A program made the position numbers and the translations under genes. Positions 62,707 to 64,000 of a DNA stretch of 64,000 bases are shown in pieces. Position 1 is the first letter of the stretch; every line of letters starts with the position of its first letter. The notes beneath the pieces were generated by a model. That model had not been told where the DNA came from. It did not search any database and saw only the letters and a program-made list of their open reading frames with translations. The stretch covers positions 186,001 through 250,000 of the forward strand of contig NZ_WTWY01000008.1 in the NCBI RefSeq assembly GCF_009870825.1. The letters run 5' to 3'. This stretch comes from Paenibacillus sp. USDA918EY (lineage in GTDB: Bacteria > Bacillota > Bacilli > Paenibacillales > Paenibacillaceae).

Positions 62707-64000
62707 GTGCGGAGAGCATTAACGTTATTCATTTGCTGCCTGTTCATCTTCGCTGCAGGATGCAGCGGCGCGGGAAACAAGGGCATGGTAAAATCCGGTG
62801 CTGAAGGAGAGCATGTGACAGGAGCAAATCCGTCAGATCAAGCGAATGAGCAAGGTAAAATGAATAACCCGAATGAATTGGCAGCATCGGATGGAAAGCC
62901 CAAGACTATCACGTTCTCGATGTATCATTACAACGCGTATTACGAGCAGGCGAAACGGGAGTATGAGGCGAAGCATCCGGATATTACGATCAATCTGAAA
63001 TATGCAGCGAAAGAGGACGACGATCTGAGCGGACAAGCGCTCGAGAAATTCAGGCAAACGACCAGCACCGAGCTATTAACCGGCAAAGGTCCCGATCTGA
63101 TTGAGATGGACTGGCTGCCCGCGGACAAGTACGTCGGCCGGAAGCTGCTGGTGAACCTGAGTTCCATGATGGAGCAGGATTCATCGTTTAAGAAAGAGCA
63201 GTATTTCCAGAATATTCTGGATCATGCCAATCCGGGCGGCAGTATTTATACCGTACCTCTTCATTTCTCCTTGCAAGCGCTGATCGGGGATAAGGAAGCA
63301 ATAGAGCGATCGAATGTATCATTTAATGATACAACGTGGAATTGGAACCAGTTCACGGATGTATTGAAGCAGCTCGTTCAGAAAGGAGATTATGAGTACG
63401 GCTATGTATACAAGGCACAAATCAGCTTTATCTATGATATTGTCCGTGGCAATTACTCCCGGCTTGTAGATGCTGAGCATAGGAAGGCTAACTTTGAAAA
63501 TGGTCTATTTGTCCAATTGCTGGAGCAGACCAAAACGATGGAGGAGCAAAAGATCGCTTCATTCGATTACCGAAACTTTAAGAAAAGTTATTTCATTCCT
63601 GTGGATATCAACTCCCCAGGGAGCTACGTTTCGAACTTGAAGCGCTCCAACTACGGCAAGCCCGCCTATTACCTGGAATCGAAAGGGGAAGGACAACAGC
63701 CGGGGGGATTCTTTAGCACATACGACAACTTAGCGGTGAACGCGAACTCTCCCGTAACAGCGGAAGCCTGGGATTTTCTCAAGTTTTTAATGTCAGGGGA
63801 TGAGGAACCGTCGACGGCGCAGTTCTTCCCGATAAGCAAAGCCGCATATGAAAAGCAAGTGAAGCGTGTGTTGAAGGACGGGGTAACCGTGGAAAGCGAA
63901 GGAAAGCAGAATGAAACGATACAGGTGACGGAAACCGATCTTCAAGATCTGGATGCAATCATTGCAAAGGCAGTTAATATGAAATCCGATATGCCGGGAG
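62707..64000 (+). CDS. extracellular solute-binding lipoprotein (family 1), 3' end beyond window
   Basis: At least 431 residues. GTG at 62707 follows AAAGGAGAGGAG. Signal peptide with lipobox FAAGC, then a polar linker (NKGMVKSGAEGEHVTGANPS) and a binding fold: TITFSMYHYNAYYEQAKREY, GPDLIEMDWLPADKYVGRKL, NILDHANPGGSIYTVPLHFS. It aligns through its length with the lipoprotein at 57702-59117. Permease genes may follow outside the window. Ligand unknown. Confidence 0.88.
   Translation, partial: MRRALTLFICCLFIFAAGCSGAGNKGMVKSGAEGEHVTGANPSDQANEQGKMNNPNELAASDGKPKTITFSMYHYNAYYEQAKREYEAKHPDITINLKYAAKEDDDLSGQALEKFRQTTSTELLTGKGPDLIEMDWLPADKYVGRKLLVNLSSMMEQDSSFKKEQYFQNILDHANPGGSIYTVPLHFSLQALIGDKEAIERSNVSFNDTTWNWNQFTDVLKQLVQKGDYEYGYVYKAQISFIYDIVRGNYSRLVDAEHRKANFENGLFVQLLEQTKTMEEQKIASFDYRNFKKSYFIPVDINSPGSYVSNLKRSNYGKPAYYLESKGEGQQPGGFFSTYDNLAVNANSPVTAEAWDFLKFLMSGDEEPSTAQFFPISKAAYEKQVKRVLKDGVTVESEGKQNETIQVTETDLQDLDAIIAKAVNMKSDMPG

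Noticed and set aside
1..64000. CRISPR array, rRNA genes or intact insertion sequence
   Set aside because: No regularly spaced repeat series, no rRNA sequence and no complete transposase or terminal inverted repeat pair was seen on either strand.

Overview
The window looks like chromosomal DNA of a spore-forming Firmicute, most likely Paenibacillus or a close relative. The basis is spore-coat YheC/YheD genes, YtrH/YtrI, YtaF and an alpha/beta SASP beside a B. subtilis-like core order (ytpI-ytoI, ytrHI-dnaE, accDA, pyk, citZ-icd-mdh, polA-mutM-ytaF-coaE), plus Paenibacillus-style LplB/YtcP/YtcQ sugar importers with a YesN-type AraC regulator. No taxonomic search was possible.

Layout. 1-6564 (minus): five tandem YheC/YheD ATP-grasp paralogues (the last cut by the window edge) with a GNAT acetyltransferase between the fourth and fifth, behind a sigma-K-like promoter. 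6768-23582: yheA, ytoI/ytpI, ytrHI, dnaE, a YutG-like lipid phosphatase, a small DUF2007-like protein, accDA, pyk, a thioesterase, fxsA and the TCA operon citZ-icd-mdh. 23728-31723: a membrane protein, a stress-type SDR, an HD nucleotidase and a phosphate locus in the unusual order phoR, phoP, CBS/chemoreceptor-like protein, pstB, phoU, with PhoP-box repeats. 31793-38668: polA, mutM, ytaF, coaE, a lytic transglycosylase, a SASP and nrdR. 38787-42150: a three-gene sugar or glycerol-phosphate ABC importer.

42229-44821: a tRNA-Ala gene whose 3' 42 bp are exactly repeated 2.5 kb downstream. The AT-rich interval holds one unrecognised membrane protein and a RadC-like fragment but no integrase, so it reads as a small integrated island. 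The tRNA's original CCA and terminator now lie beyond the far repeat. 44962-45616: a membrane protein/XRE regulator pair with an apparent autoregulatory operator.

45911-53648: YesN-type sensor-regulator, LplB-YtcP-YtcQ oligosaccharide importer and a GH29 alpha-L-fucosidase, a glycan-use locus. 53776-62507: accessory region of redox enzymes paired with TetR regulators (three divergent pairs with palindromic operators, plus a fourth TetR followed by a broken nitroreductase), with gene relics. Two paralogous sugar-binding lipoproteins (57702-59117, and 62707 to the window end) lie in this region and share a 25-bp upstream element.

The most distinctive items are the tRNA-Ala island and its cargo, the five-paralogue YheC/YheD cluster, the chemoreceptor-like protein in the pho locus, and the TetR/oxidoreductase array.
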